Assembly: GCA_009746045.1 (NCBI GenBank)
Contig: RPFO01000156.1
Span: 5,875,900 to 5,931,399, forward strand
Reading direction: 5' to 3'
DNA length: 55,500 nucleotides
DNA from: Mesostigma viride
Lineage: Eukaryota > Streptophyta > Mesostigmatophyceae > Mesostigmatales > Mesostigmataceae
The notes below the pieces were generated by a model. The model did not search any database. It was not told the origin of the DNA and worked only from the letters and a program-made list of their open reading frames with translations. Below, one piece after another: positions 10,827 through 21,184 of the stretch (position 1 is its first letter; the number at the start of each line of letters is the position of its first letter). The position numbers and the translations under genes are program-made.

Positions 10827-11605
10827 TGCAAAGATGTGTCTTTACATGCAATATGAGGCGCCATGGTGGTGTCACGGTGTCACGGTGTCACGGTGTCACG
10901 GTGTCACGGTGTCACGGAGTCACGGTGTCCAGGTCATCTAGGGCAACCTTGTCATTATCAAATAGACATATAATCCCCATTACTTAATCACTAAATGTGC
11001 AAAGATGTGTGTTTACATGCAATATGAGGCGCCATGGTGGTGTCACGGTGTCACGGTGTCACGGTGTCACGGTGTCACGGTGTCACGGTGTCACGGTGTC
11101 ACGGTGTCACGGTGTCACGTTGTCCAGGTCATCTAGGGCAACCTTGTCATCATCAAATAGACATATAAATCCCCATTACTTAATCACTAAATGTGCAAAG
11201 ATGTGTGTTTACATGCAATATGAGGCGCCATGGTGGTGTCACGGTGTCACGGTGTCACGGTGTCACGGTGTCACGGAGTCACGGTGTCCAGGTCATCTAG
11301 GGCAACCTTGTCATTATCAAATAGACATATAATCCCCATTACTTAATCACTAAATGTGCAAAGATGTGTGTTTACATGCAATATGAGGCGCCATGGTGGT
11401 GTCACGGTGTCACGGTGTCACGGTGTCACGGTGTCACGGTGTCACGTTGTCCAGGTCATCTAGGGCAACCTTGTCATCATCAAATAGACATTAATCCCCA
11501 TTACTTAATCACTAAATGTGCAAAGATGTGTGTTTACATGCAATATGAGGCGCCATGGTGGTGTCACGGTGTCACGGTGTCACGGTGTCACGGTGTCACA
11601 GGTCC
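10827..11605 (-). repeat. Right subterminal array: five units with GTGACACC octamers
   Basis: GCAAAGATGTGT starts units at about 10827, 10998, 11196, 11358 and 11519. Each unit has TTTACATGCAATATGAGGCG, then CCATGGTGGTGTCA, a run of 4 to 9 CGGTGTCA octamers, and a TGTCCAGGTCATCTAGGGC spacer. Unit length varies with octamer number, and single-base octamer variants (CGGAGTCA, CGTTGTCC) recur at the same place. The octamer is the inverse of that in the left array but the spacers are unrelated. Confidence 0.85.
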
Positions 11606-11688
11606 TATGAACTTCCCCTTCCTCAAAGACTTTAGTTGAGATGTTAGATGCATAGAAATGCAACTTTGAAAAATGAAGTACAAATGGC

Positions 11689-11720
11689 GTGCTCTAGTAC
11701 AAATCCATATTAGGCTAGGG
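11689..11720 (-). repeat. Terminal inverted repeat, right
   Basis: Partner of 4136-4167. The 3-bp duplication CCA follows at 11721-11723. Confidence 0.85.
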
Positions 11721-12516
11721 CCATCCCAGAGCTGAAATCTTCGGCGACGAGCTTCAAGGACGTCGACGCTGCCTGTCAAGGGCAGAAAATGGCGAGCAGC
11801 GTCGGAGCGCAGCATCTCACGTGCCTCGGGACACGCGGCGGAGTGGCTGGCCGTGGGCCTAACGGTCATACTGGCCATGCTTGCCCGTGTATGCGGGATC
11901 GGGGGCGGCCTATATACTGGGCATTACTCGCACACTGCGTGGCTTTGTGTCAGAAATTTTCATTTAATTCCTTGGTCGTCAAGACTGATTGAGACAATTG
12001 ATAGACAGTTTATTCATTGCATATTTAGGTTACGGACTGCCACCGTTTCACCGCCATGCAAAGCCATGGTGCGGTTCCCGGGTGGGGACCATAGCATCCA
12101 TAGCCACACTGGGCTCGGACTGCAAGGTAAGTGCAACGTAGGTGTGTCACTTCCTTATCAAGGCACATTGGGGCAGCGGTGCATGTTCTAGAATATTCTG
12201 CACAAGTTGCCAGCTGTCGATTATACAATTGACGATTAGGACAACGCCAGATGTCAAGCAACTAACACGGCATATGTACAATGCATCTAGAACTGGATTC
12301 AGTCATCCGAAATATCCAACACGGAATATTCGGCCGAGGATAGTACCGTCGGCACCTAAGGTACGCAAAGTATTGTGCCGGTATTACAACTTCGGCACTA
12401 CATAACTTTTGCTATACTGCACTTTATTCAGTGCTATAAGTTGTGCCGGAAAGCTCACGGCGGGCCCTACCAAGCCTATTTAATTATCGGCCAGAAAGAC
12501 GGCAGGCGGATGCGAT
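11721..12516 (+). other. copia remnant downstream of the transposon
   Basis: When the transposon is removed the gag-protease frame continues here to about 11992 without a recognised domain. The rest (12000-12516) shows no gene. Confidence 0.4.
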
Positions 12517-12753
12517 TGTTAGGGACGCAACCCTAATACCTCCATTTAACCTCTATTGAACCTCTATTGAACCGATCCATTGAACCTCCATTCAAACTCT
12601 TTTCCTAACCTCTAAATCTATGAAATAAAACTCTTTTTCTGGTCTCTCTTCAATTGTCTTCAAGCTCAGTCTTACATCACCTGCAAGGTGCAAGGGTAGC
12701 AAGGCCAAGCACAAGGCATTGTGTAAAACCCATTAGTTTCCTCTACTTTTCCA
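12517..12753 (+). repeat. Possible copia U3-R region (3' LTR part)
   Basis: TGTTAGGGACGCAACCCTAA begins a segment with short CCTCTATTGAACC repeats, a polyadenylation-like GAAATAAAAC near 12625 and a TTACA at 12672-12676. It ends at the CGTATAAACA duplication. An LTR beginning TGTT would fit the 3' end of a copia transcript, but there is no second copy to prove it. Confidence 0.35.
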
Positions 12754-12783
12754 ACGTATAAACAGCGTACAAATGAATGGTGA

Positions 12784-13112
12784 TGGAAATGTGTATCCTT
12801 GTGCATTGAAATTATGGCTGGCTTACGTGTAGAGCGACTAGATGACCTAGACGGTGGGGCCGGAAACAGCATGCTTGATCAGGGCGTGTGTTTCGAGCCT
12901 AACTGGCCGGGACGGTGTCTAGTGGTGAGCACCATTGCTGCGATCGCTCTCCCACCCGATTTACGAGGAAATACCCGCAAATGGAAAACCACTGAAAAGG
13001 TCTAGCTAGTCAGTCATCACGTTAGCCATGCCATGATTCCAAACGTCCAAGAACTGCACACGGTGCAAAGGCAAAAAGCCGGAGGACAGCACTTTCAAAT
13101 GTGCGGCGGGAC
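12784..13112 (-). mobile_element. Penelope-like element 3' region, right piece of the split copy
   Basis: Continues the 1146-1263 fragment and is near-identical to 2366-2690. It ends at GTGCGGCGGGA. A 24-base inverted echo of its start (GTAAGCCAGCCATAATTTCA) sits at 13195-13216, after about 80 bp of other sequence. Confidence 0.7.
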
Positions 13113-13224
13113 AACTATGCCTGATGTCAAAAGTTATTAGCATTCTCGTATATTGCATTATGTCACCGTAAAATGCTCTCGAATGCTCTACACGTAAGCC
13201 AGCCATAATTTCAATGCCCCACCT

Positions 13225-13392
13225 ACTGGCGCTCATGCAGCTGTGGCAAGCCTTAATTAGGCATGCATGAAGGAGACTGGGGGTCTCTGCCCTTTCTCCT
13301 GTTGTGCACACACAGGGATTAAAAGCACTTCGGTGCTCCGTGACTCCCCAACGGGAGCACTAGTTTAATTAATTAATTAATTAATTAATTAC
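13225..13392 (+). mobile_element. LINE type A 3' end with hairpin and (TTAA)n tail
   Basis: Shares GCAGCTGTGGCA...CTCTGCCCTTTCTCCTG...AAAGCACTTCGGTGCTCCG with 19850-19990 and 48478-48619. It ends with the hairpin CTCCCCAACGGGAG and then TTAATTAATTAA repeats. Confidence 0.7.
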
Positions 13393-13399
13393 TAGCGCT

Positions 13400-13804
13400 C
13401 GAAGGGCCTGGGCGAGCACCGCAAGCGCAATGTGCTCTTCAAGCCCCAAGGACATACCTAATAAGAAGGTAGGCAAACATGTCATGACCTACCCACATGC
13501 AGCAAATTCTAGCCGACCTAGTGGTCCCAGCCCCATGTGAACATCGCATTCACTCCCTCTCTCTTGCTTGGACTGCTATGCAGCACAAGAAGAGGTGGCA
13601 GACGATTGTCCAGGCTCATACACCATCCCCTGTGGGCAAGCCCCCCCCCCCCCAAGAGGAAGGGGCGCTTTGCTAATAGAATATAGTAGAATATAGTTAG
13701 GGTTTTCTAGATTAGATTAGCTTAGAGTTAGATTAGTTCGGTTTCGCGGCTTTGCCCACCTCCATCCATCCAGCAAGGGAATATGTGCTACATGATCTCC
13801 CCAC
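13400..13804 (+). mobile_element. LINE type B 3' fragment (target of the central nest)
   Basis: Contains a partly deleted ORF2 C-terminus whose last residues match the PVGKPPPPKRRGRF ending of sister copies, then the usual 3' region ending GTGCTACATGATCTCCCCAC. The outer LINE of the central nest interrupts the 3' hairpin: ATCTCCCCAC at 13795-13804 recurs at 48767-48776. Confidence 0.65.
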
Positions 13805-15013
13805 AGCTGCTAACGACAACACTCCCCTGTTTTCTGCCTTTTTGCGGGATAGCGGGATGGTTGCTGTCAACTGCCACTTGAATCCAACGTCCCTCACATG
13901 CAGGACTTGGTCACTTTTCGGGGCCCTAACGGCCGTCAGGCCTGTCTGGACTACGTGGTGGTACGCGGCATGCAGCCCAGGTGCAACTCGGTTCTGGACA
14001 CCCGAGTGTTTGACACGCCCACGGTGTGCTCTGACCACCGCCTGGTGCGTGCGACCATTCGGCTCCGGTTCCACGCATCCAAGCGCCGCGCGCCCCAGTG
14101 GCCCGTCCTGACCAGTGGTCTGTTCTACGCCCGGTCCGGGGAGATCCTGAGGACTGGACGGACGCCGAGCGCGAGCGGAACCGGTGCCGACTGGAGTATA
14201 CCTGTCGGCCCTGGACGCCCGGGCGGACGTTGACGAGCTGGACCAGGGTGCTCCCAACGCTGCCAGTTTTGCGGGCTTTGCGGCCCGCGCCCCACTGCTG
14301 GCGGCCCGGCACCTGCCGGTCATGCCCCGCCGCCGCCCCGGCCCGCTCTACCGCCAGGACCCCAAGGTCTTGGCCTCCCGGCACCGCCTCAAGCGTAACC
14401 GGGACCCATTGCTGAAACCGGTGCTCCTGGCCGCCCTTGGGGAGGCCTACGCACATGCTCAGGACACAGAGGCGGCCCAGTGCATCGCAGATGCCAAGGC
14501 CTGCCAAGCTCGCAACCAGGGCAAGGACATGTGGTACCACCTCGACCGGCTCGGCGGCCGGCGGCAGCGCACCCCGGTGGAGCACACGGGGGACGGCACG
14601 GCGCCGGTCAGCCTTGACCGCTGGTTGGCCCACAATGTTTCCTTGACAGGTGGGGCTCGCGCCCCTCTCCCGCCGCTTCACCCCAAGACGGCCGCCCGTC
14701 TCGGTGTTGCCGGAGCCCCGCCGCCGCCTGCGCCCCCCTCCTCGGCCGCGGACTACCAAGTCCCCGCCTTGCAGGAGGGCTGCCTTGCCACCGACGGCAC
14801 CGTCCACCCCTTCACTTTGAAGGCATTGGACGGCGCCCTTGCTCGCCTGCGGTACGACGCGGCGGTCGGTGCCGACCACCTTTCGGCTGAGTTGCTGAAG
14901 ACCCCTGACCTTGCGGTGAGGGAGCTTCTGCTGGCGTTCTGCAACCGTGTCCTGCTCTCTGATGAGCCTCCGCCTAGAGCTGCTGAGTGCATGGCAGACG
15001 GCCATCCGAGTCA
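13805..15013 (+). pseudogene. LINE ORF2: end of endonuclease and start of reverse transcriptase
   Basis: Translation gives an apurinic-type endonuclease C-terminus (LDYVVVRG ... VCSDHRLVRATIRLRF; the SDH catalytic motif near 14028-14038), then a long linker in a shifted frame (14184-15013). The start of the reverse transcriptase follows: FTLKALDGALARLRYDAAVG-DHLSAELLK. It stops at ...WQTAIRV and resumes at 26864 with MLYKKGSAADPGNYRGV. GC content is higher than in the surrounding DNA. Frameshifts make it inactive. Confidence 0.8.
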
Positions 15014-15049
15014 CACTATACTTTTCGTCCGAGGGTGGTAAAAAGGATC

Positions 15050-15310
15050 CGAGGCGTAAATTACCACGCGGTAATCTTACCACGCACGATCCCACGCCTG
15101 AGATCCAAGGCGGTAATAATTACAACGTCGAGTCTTAGGTAGTAAATTTACTAGCCGTAACGTTACCACGACGTATCTTTCGTAGTACTGTACCGACACG
15201 GGAGATTACCGCGACGGATCTTAGTTGAGAAGTTACCACCGGTAAATTAGGTGCCAGTGATCCGATGCTGTAAGATTACGTTTTAGTAAGTTACTAAGGG
15301 GGTCTTTGCC
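15050..15310. repeat. Left subterminal repeats of the CACTA-like element
   Basis: Irregular copies of TTACCACG, GGTAATCTTACCACG and GATCC(G/C)A steps follow the inverted repeat. They resemble, more loosely, the right-end array and are likely transposase binding sites. Confidence 0.6.
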
Positions 15311-15934
15311 TGTCCACGGCCAGATGGATAATATATTGTAATGGTGAAGTGGGAGAACGTGCGTGTCTATTAGCAAATGCAGCGAAATATAAAAATGTAG
15401 TTATCAGCCTTTGTCGCCTGTTCAGCAGTTGTCGTTGTCGGCCGTTGCCAGTAAGCGGCTATAGATTATGTGTGCTGGGGCCGGTGAAAAGACGCTAGCA
15501 AAGTTCGTCTGAATGGCGTCCAATAGAGGGGATTTCATTCTTATAGTGGATTGTTCGACGAGGAGAAGGCGAGGTTGCTGGCGGAGAATGCGAAAGAGCA
15601 GAGGGAAGCAGCGGAAGCCGTGCGTGGAAGATGAGGTAACGGGATGGAGTGTGGGCCCTGGCTTCTGGTTATGAAATGATGGCGGTTGCAGGCCAGCCGT
15701 GCTCGCTGGTAATGGGTGCGTGGTGTTGAAATCCAAGTTCTGCGCGTATTCTGTTTTTTGGTAAATGATTGAAGGGATGTCGCCTTGTTTTATTTTTGTG
15801 CATCTGCGTCCCGTCGTGACTGCCTCGTCATGGACGCCCAGGGGTAGAAATTCGAACGAGGGAATGATTTTTCAAACGCCTGGATATGTTATGATAGTAC
15901 GAATAAATGGTAATGGGTAGAGGCGGCCAAAATT
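15311..15934. other. CACTA-like element interior, no gene seen
   Basis: Short frames only; none with recognisable features. Confidence 0.4.
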
Positions 15935-16625
15935 TTGTTGGAAGTGTGCCAACGCCGCACATACGACTTGAACAACCCTAGGTATCTTAGGAAAAGGAAA
16001 CACGGATACGTCGGAGTGGAGGAAGAGGAAGACGATGACGATGGTGAAGACGGAGAGGTTTACAATGGAGGCCTTGAGAATGGGGAGACATTGAAGCAGG
16101 AGAGCAGGGTAGCGGTGAGTGGCCCGTCATGAATTACATTGTGGTTGCAGTTGTTAGCGAGGCGTGTTGATTGCTTCTTGCCGCGGGTAATCGCTAGCGT
16201 GCATAACCTTCTTTTTACAACAGGTGTTCTGGTGCATTGACTGCCGCAAAGCAATTAATGGGACTGATTATGTGCCTATCATGCCGTTTGGGAATCATAC
16301 ATTGCCAACATTTCGTGTTTAGAAGGCGCGCCTTCAGAAGCATATTCAGCACCGCACGAGCCAGGTGCTGAAGGCGTGCTTGGAGAGGAAGGGGTATAAA
16401 GTGCGCATGACCGCATCGAAGAAGAAGAAGCAGCAGGAATCGGGCAAGACCATGATAACCGAGCCAGGATTGGCTTTCGTGCATGCAGTACATGGTGCGG
16501 CGCAGGCAGTGAATGCTGCATCGATTGCAGCGGTGCAGCCTGTGGCCATGGCGGTGCAGGGCGCGGGTCCTGAAGTGTGGGCGTTGGCGAAGCAGATTCA
16601 CGATGCTGTCATGGCCACGTTGTGA
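15935..16625 (+). pseudogene. Small spliced-looking gene inside the CACTA-like element, unknown function
   Basis: A first exon encodes TYDLNNPRYLRKRKHGYVGV followed by an acidic run (EEEEDDDDGEDGE). It ends at a GCG|GTGAGT donor near 16112. A tttttacaacag acceptor near 16223 opens an exon reading VFWCIDCRKAINGTDYVPIM. A TAG near 16319 interrupts it before a frame (LERKGYKVRMTASKKKKQQE...) that ends at 16625 in an alanine-rich helix. The acidic and lysine-rich parts suggest a nuclear protein. The TAG could be a mutation or the end of a second intron. I do not recognise the family. Confidence 0.35.
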
Positions 16626-17560
16626 AGCCAAGGAATGGGTGTTGGTTGCAGTCAGGTGCCTCGCCCGGAGGAAGCTTTTCTGCTGTAAGCAGAGGTGCGG
16701 CATCAAGCATTTGCAATCGCCATGAGAGCAGTGGAGATGTCAGCGGCATGAAGCATTTGCAATCGCCATGAGAGCAGTGGAGATGTCTGCGGCATTGGGA
16801 GATCTGCAGACAATTGCAGGAGGACATTGTGCGGTACGCTTGTAGGGTGTATGCTGTGTTGTTCCGCTCGCTAATGGACATGTGCCCCTGTAACCTCTTC
16901 CAGGCTACTATCTCCTATACACCTCTTCAGGCTTGAAAAGTAAATTGCTGTACGGTTCACAATTGGCATGGCTTGACATGCACGCGTCCTTGACTGTGGT
17001 CTGCATGGGTTTGGGGTTTAGCGGTTTACATCAGACTCAGCTGTGTATCTGCTTAATCAGCCGACGTGTCACATGGGGACAGCAACGGCGCTGGGATGCA
17101 GCCCGGTGTGAATGCGAGTAAATTACGCGCTGTCATGCATGACGGATGGGGCGAGGAAGCCACGACCCACGTTTTTGTGTGTGCACGGGGGGCTAGGGTG
17201 CCAGTCCTTGTGTTGCTGCCATCCATATGGGCATGGATATGCGGGAAGCTTTCCCCGTACCCATACTTAATGATGCATGGACTGGTTGTGACACCCAAGG
17301 GTTTAGCTGTCGTGGGTTTGCTGAGTGATCATGGCAGGCTGCTAGGCTGGTGCTAGAACAGCAATAGCGCGGTTACTGCTATGTCTTGCCCGTGCTAACT
17401 GATGCTGCAGCCATGCGTGGAGCGCGAATCGTCCCGTGAGGAGAAGGAGGAGGCGGGGCCGGTGCACCCACGGGCAGGGCCGGAGAAGAAGGAGGCGGAG
17501 CACCCAGTGTGGGAGAAGGAGATGGCGGGGAAGCACTGAAGCTCCACCCCATGTCAGGCC
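16626..17560. other. CACTA-like element interior
   Basis: A 40-bp direct duplication (GGCATCAAGCATTTGCAATC-like at about 16697 and GGCATGAAGCATTTGCAATC at 16745) and a 96-aa frame (17066-17356) without known motifs. A short exon-like stretch after a tgctgcag site (17411-17539) reads KEEAGPVHPRAGPEKKEA and stops. Confidence 0.35.
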
Positions 17561-17564
17561 TCTA

Positions 17565-18060
17565 GTATAGGTGCCAGTTAACTAAACCCATGCACGTGCA
17601 GGTTGTAGCTCAGAATGTATTAAAAATCATATGCCCCTTTGCAGGTAGATATGTGTAACAGTGACTCCCAACGGATATATGTTCCTAATTTATTAAATTC
17701 TTACTGAATAATTGTTGTCTTTATGAACCCATGAAGAGCAAAGCCCGGTGGGGAGTACATGTAACGCATTACCACGAGAAGGGGTCCCCACACCGCACTT
17801 CTTCGCTCTCTGTTCCTATGCAGAACAAGAAGAGGTGGATGACCAATGTCCCGGCTCACACGCCAGCCCCTGTGGGCAAGCCCCCTCCCCCAAAGCGGAA
17901 GGGGCGCTTTGGGGAGAAGTGTAGTTAGGATTTTGTAGACTAGATAGGTTAGAGTTACCTTATTTCGATGTCGCGGCTTGACCCACCTCCACCCATTCAG
18001 CAAGGAATATGTGCTACATGATCTCCCAACGGAGGCATGTCATAATTTTATTTGATTGTT
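17565..18060 (+). mobile_element. LINE 3' fragments with hairpins inside the CACTA-like element
   Basis: First a LINE 3' region (GTTGTAGCTCAGAATGTATT ... CTCCCAACGGATATATGTTC), then a type B ORF2 C-terminus (PVGKPPPPKRKGRFGEK-stop near 17926). Its 3' region ends GTGCTACATGATCTCCCAAC and GGAGGCATG near 18010-18037. Confidence 0.65.
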
Positions 18061-18184
18061 TAATGTAGTGTCTTGGGGCATGATGCAGATGAGATTTGTA
18101 ACTTCCGTGTAATTATGTTTCTATAGAGATTAGCATAGTACTATAAACATGCCCATGCGCATGACACGCAAGTACTTACGGACT

Positions 18185-19706
18185 TCCATCCATCCATCCA
18201 TCCATCCATCCATCCATCCATCCATCCATCCATCCATCCATCCATCCATCCATCCATCCATCCATCCATCCATCCATCCATCCATCCATCCATCCATCCA
18301 TCCATCCATCCATCCATCCATCCATCCATCCATCCATCCATCCATCCATCCATCCATCCATCCATCCATCCATCCATCCATCCATCCATCCATCCATCCA
18401 TCCATCCATCCATCCATCCATCCATCCATCCATCCATCCATCCATCCATCCATCCATCCATCCATCCATCCATCCATCCATCCATCCATCCATCCATCCA
18501 TCCATCCATCCATCCATCCATCCATCCATCCATCCATCCATCCATCCATCCATCCATCCATCCATCCATCCATCCATCCATCCATCCATCCATCCATCCA
18601 TCCATCCATCCATCCATCCATCCATCCATCCATCCATCCATCCATCCATCCATCCATCCATCCATCCATCCATCCATCCATCCATCCATCCATCCATCCA
18701 TCCATCCATCCATCCATCCATCCATCCATCCATCCATCCATCCATCCATCCATCCATCCATCCATCCATCCATCCATCCATCCATCCATCCATCCATCCA
18801 TCCATCCATCCATCCATCCATCCATCCATCCATCCATCCATCCATCCATCCATCCATCCATCCATCCATCCATCCATCCATCCATCCATCCATCCATCCA
18901 TCCATCCATCCATCCATCCATCCATCCATCCATCCATCCATCCATCCATCCATCCATCCATCCATCCATCCATCCATCCATCCATCCATCCATCCATCCA
19001 TCCATCCATCCATCCATCCATCCATCCATCCATCCATCCATCCATCCATCCATCCATCCATCCATCCATCCATCCATCCATCCATCCATCCATCCATCCA
19101 TCCATCCATCCATCCATCCATCCATCCATCCATCCATCCATCCATCCATCCATCCATCCATCCATCCATCCATCCATCCATCCATCCATCCATCCATCCA
19201 TCCATCCATCCATCCATCCATCCATCCATCCATCCATCCATCCATCCATCCATCCATCCATCCATCCATCCATCCATCCATCCATCCATCCATCCATCCA
19301 TCCATCCATCCATCCATCCATCCATCCATCCATCCATCCATCCATCCATCCATCCATCCATCCATCCATCCATCCATCCATCCATCCATCCATCCATCCA
19401 TCCATCCATCCATCCATCCATCCATCCATCCATCCATCCATCCATCCATCCATCCATCCATCCATCCATCCATCCATCCATCCATCCATCCATCCATCCA
19501 TCCATCCATCCATCCATCCATCCATCCATCCATCCATCCATCCATCCATCCATCCATCCATCCATCCATCCATCCATCCATCCATCCATCCATCCATCCA
19601 TCCATCCATCCATCCATCCATCCATCCATCCATCCATCCATCCATCCATCCATCCATCCATCCATCCATCCATCCATCCATCCATCCATCCATCCATCCA
19701 TCCATC
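18185..19706. repeat. Perfect (ATCC)n array, about 1.52 kb
   Basis: About 380 uninterrupted TCCA units with no visible point change. The left flank (CATGCGCATGACACGCAAG) resembles the sequence beside the related arrays at 34474 and 40196. The right flank is LINE type A 3' sequence. All frames are open because the unit has no stop codon; none is a gene. Confidence 0.95.
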
Positions 19707-19995
19707 GGGGTATAGTCCTAGTACAGCCATGCTACGTCCTGGCTATGATGAGATTACTTGCCCACGCTCCTAGTGTTATGCCATGCTCACATGAGTCTTA
19801 TTGCACCCACAGATTGCCGGATCGTTAGCGTGTCCGTTTAGCTAGCGTTCCCGAATGCAGCTGTGGCATGCCTTAGGCATGAAGGAGAGTGGGGGTCTCT
19901 GCCCTTTCTCCTGTTGTGCACACACAGGCATTAAAAGCACTTCGGTGCTCCGTGACTCCCCAACGGGAGCACGTGTTTAAATAATTAATTAATGA
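19707..19995 (+). mobile_element. LINE type A 3' region with hairpin
   Basis: Matches 48345-48619, from TACAGCC(A/G)TGCTACGTC to the hairpin CTCCCCAACGGGAG near 19957 and an AATTAATTAA tail. A second, decayed hairpin copy (CTCCCTAATGGGGGC) follows near 20028. Confidence 0.65.
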
Positions 19996-20059
19996 ATGAA
20001 TCGGGGTTAACTAATGCTCCTTGACTCCCTAATGGGGGCATGAGTTTAATAAATGAATT

Positions 20060-21140
20060 AAGTAGTTAGTTAATAAATCAGGTTGATTCAGATGAGGTCC
20101 CTGCTGGTTCCTTGTGGACTGGCCAGCCAGGGAGATATCTTCTTACATGGTCAGGCCCTTGCCGACCATGTAACAACCTGTTAGGCGACGCAGTGGCCAA
20201 CATTGGACATACCGCCATATGTTTGTCTCCGCGATATGATTTTAGCTGACATGCAGAGCACAGACACTGTTGGCGTCATCCGCTCAACCCCTCTTATTCA
20301 TACATGGGACCTCGGATATGTAGGATTAGTAGCGTTGCCCAGGCGGACATTGTCAAAGACTACGACCCCCCAGTTGTGGGTCCTAGGAAATTTAACAAGC
20401 ATGATTGTCTCCTTGTTGATAGGCATTAATTCATCCTTGATGATAGGCATTGCTTGCGTGCAAGATTAGCTCGAGGCCCATATTTTAGACTACTAGCTGA
20501 GCTGTGGACATACATGTAGTTATTGACGTCTTGACGGATATTGACGTCTTGGGGGACTTCCACTATATCTTCTTTGGGGAATTCAGAGATCCCGGTCCCC
20601 CAACATGGACATGAGACTAATTAAAATCAATTAATCAATGTCATGAATAGAGCGCGTTCATGACGTTCAGTCATGAACAGAGCCCTAACCTTAAACACAT
20701 AAGAAAACAATTATGGCGGGCCATGTGACCAATGTAAGAAGCTTAGCCCCCAAACATATTGTTGTCTCACGTAATGAATCACTTGCTGATCAACAAATCG
20801 ATGGTTATCTCATAGGCACAATGTACCTCTGACCATCATTGCTGGCCCATGCATGCATGCACCAATGGCAGCCTACATGACACATACATCGCTTATTTGC
20901 CATGTAAAAAATGCGACAAAGTGTCCATATAGGTACTCATAGATTAGCACAAATTCCTTAGCACGATGTGGACAACTTTACTTAACGGTGAAAGCCTGTC
21001 TCGCCCTTATTGCCTTGAGGGTTCCCGGCGATAGGTCCTGTCTGTTGGTCGACATTTTTCTTTTGCAGCTGGCCATCGTCGGTAGGTATGAATGATCTCG
21101 ATGCTAGCAATTACGATGATGATACCCGAGGTAGTCTATA
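20060..21140. other. CACTA-like element interior, no gene seen
   Basis: AT-moderate DNA with an 88-aa frame (20203-20469) lacking recognisable motifs, and a short GACGTCTTG direct repeat near 20525-20550. Confidence 0.35.
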
Positions 21141-21184
21141 CCTAGGATCGAGAGCTTCTTCTTGTATGGCAATGCCGGCAGTTA

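Larger units (their letters stand above)
4136..11720. mobile_element. 7.6-kb DNA transposon with DUF7869-like protein
   Basis: Both ends begin CCCTAGCCTAATATGGATTT reading inwards. The inverted match is perfect for 26 bp, then one mismatch and AGCAC (32 bp in all). The 3-bp sequence CCA flanks it (4133-4135 and 11721-11723) and its removal keeps the copia frame open. Inside each end lies an array of GTGACACC octamers. The element encodes at least one recognisable protein (9416-10543) and carries a 174-bp tandem repeat and palindromes. Three-base duplications occur in PIF/Harbinger and CACTA groups, but these termini match neither clearly. Confidence 0.85.
1793..12753 (+). mobile_element. copia-derived insert lacking a 5' LTR, with nested elements
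   Basis: The insert is bracketed by CGTATAAACA (1783-1792 and 12754-12763) within LINE ORF2 sequence. Its first bases, TGGTATCGGAGG, match 10 of 12 positions of the usual plant copia primer binding site (tRNA-iMet, TGGTATCAGAGC), and gag begins about 20 bp later. No 5' LTR precedes it. A 10-bp duplication is longer than the 5 bp made by copia integrase, so a LINE-mediated retrocopy is one reading. The copia body is interrupted at 2249-3197 and 4136-11720. No integrase, reverse transcriptase or RNase H region was found, so it is a gag-protease remnant or deletion derivative. Confidence 0.6.
1264..12771 (-). mobile_element. Truncated LINE (type A), host of the copia nest
   Basis: Starting from its 3' end, there is a (TTAA)n tail at 1264-1286, a 3' untranslated part, and the C-terminal end of an L1-like ORF2 up to 1792. 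The last 8 bp of LINE sequence reappear at 12764-12771. The whole is flanked by the 12-bp duplication ATGAATGGTGAT (1252-1263 and 12772-12783), as expected for target-primed reverse transcription with 5' truncation. The copia-derived insert occupies 1793-12753. Confidence 0.7.

Noticed and set aside
10827-11605. CRISPR-like regular repeats
   Set aside because: Eukaryotic context, 8-bp units in uninterrupted runs and near-identical spacers; it is a transposon subterminal array.
13926-15095. 389-aa minus-strand frame
   Set aside because: Antisense shadow of the GC-rich LINE ORF2, which has recognisable endonuclease and reverse transcriptase motifs on the plus strand.
18130-19828. Open frames of over 500 codons on both strands
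   Set aside because: They are translations of the ATCC tetranucleotide (repeating SIHP or MDGW), open only because the unit lacks stops.
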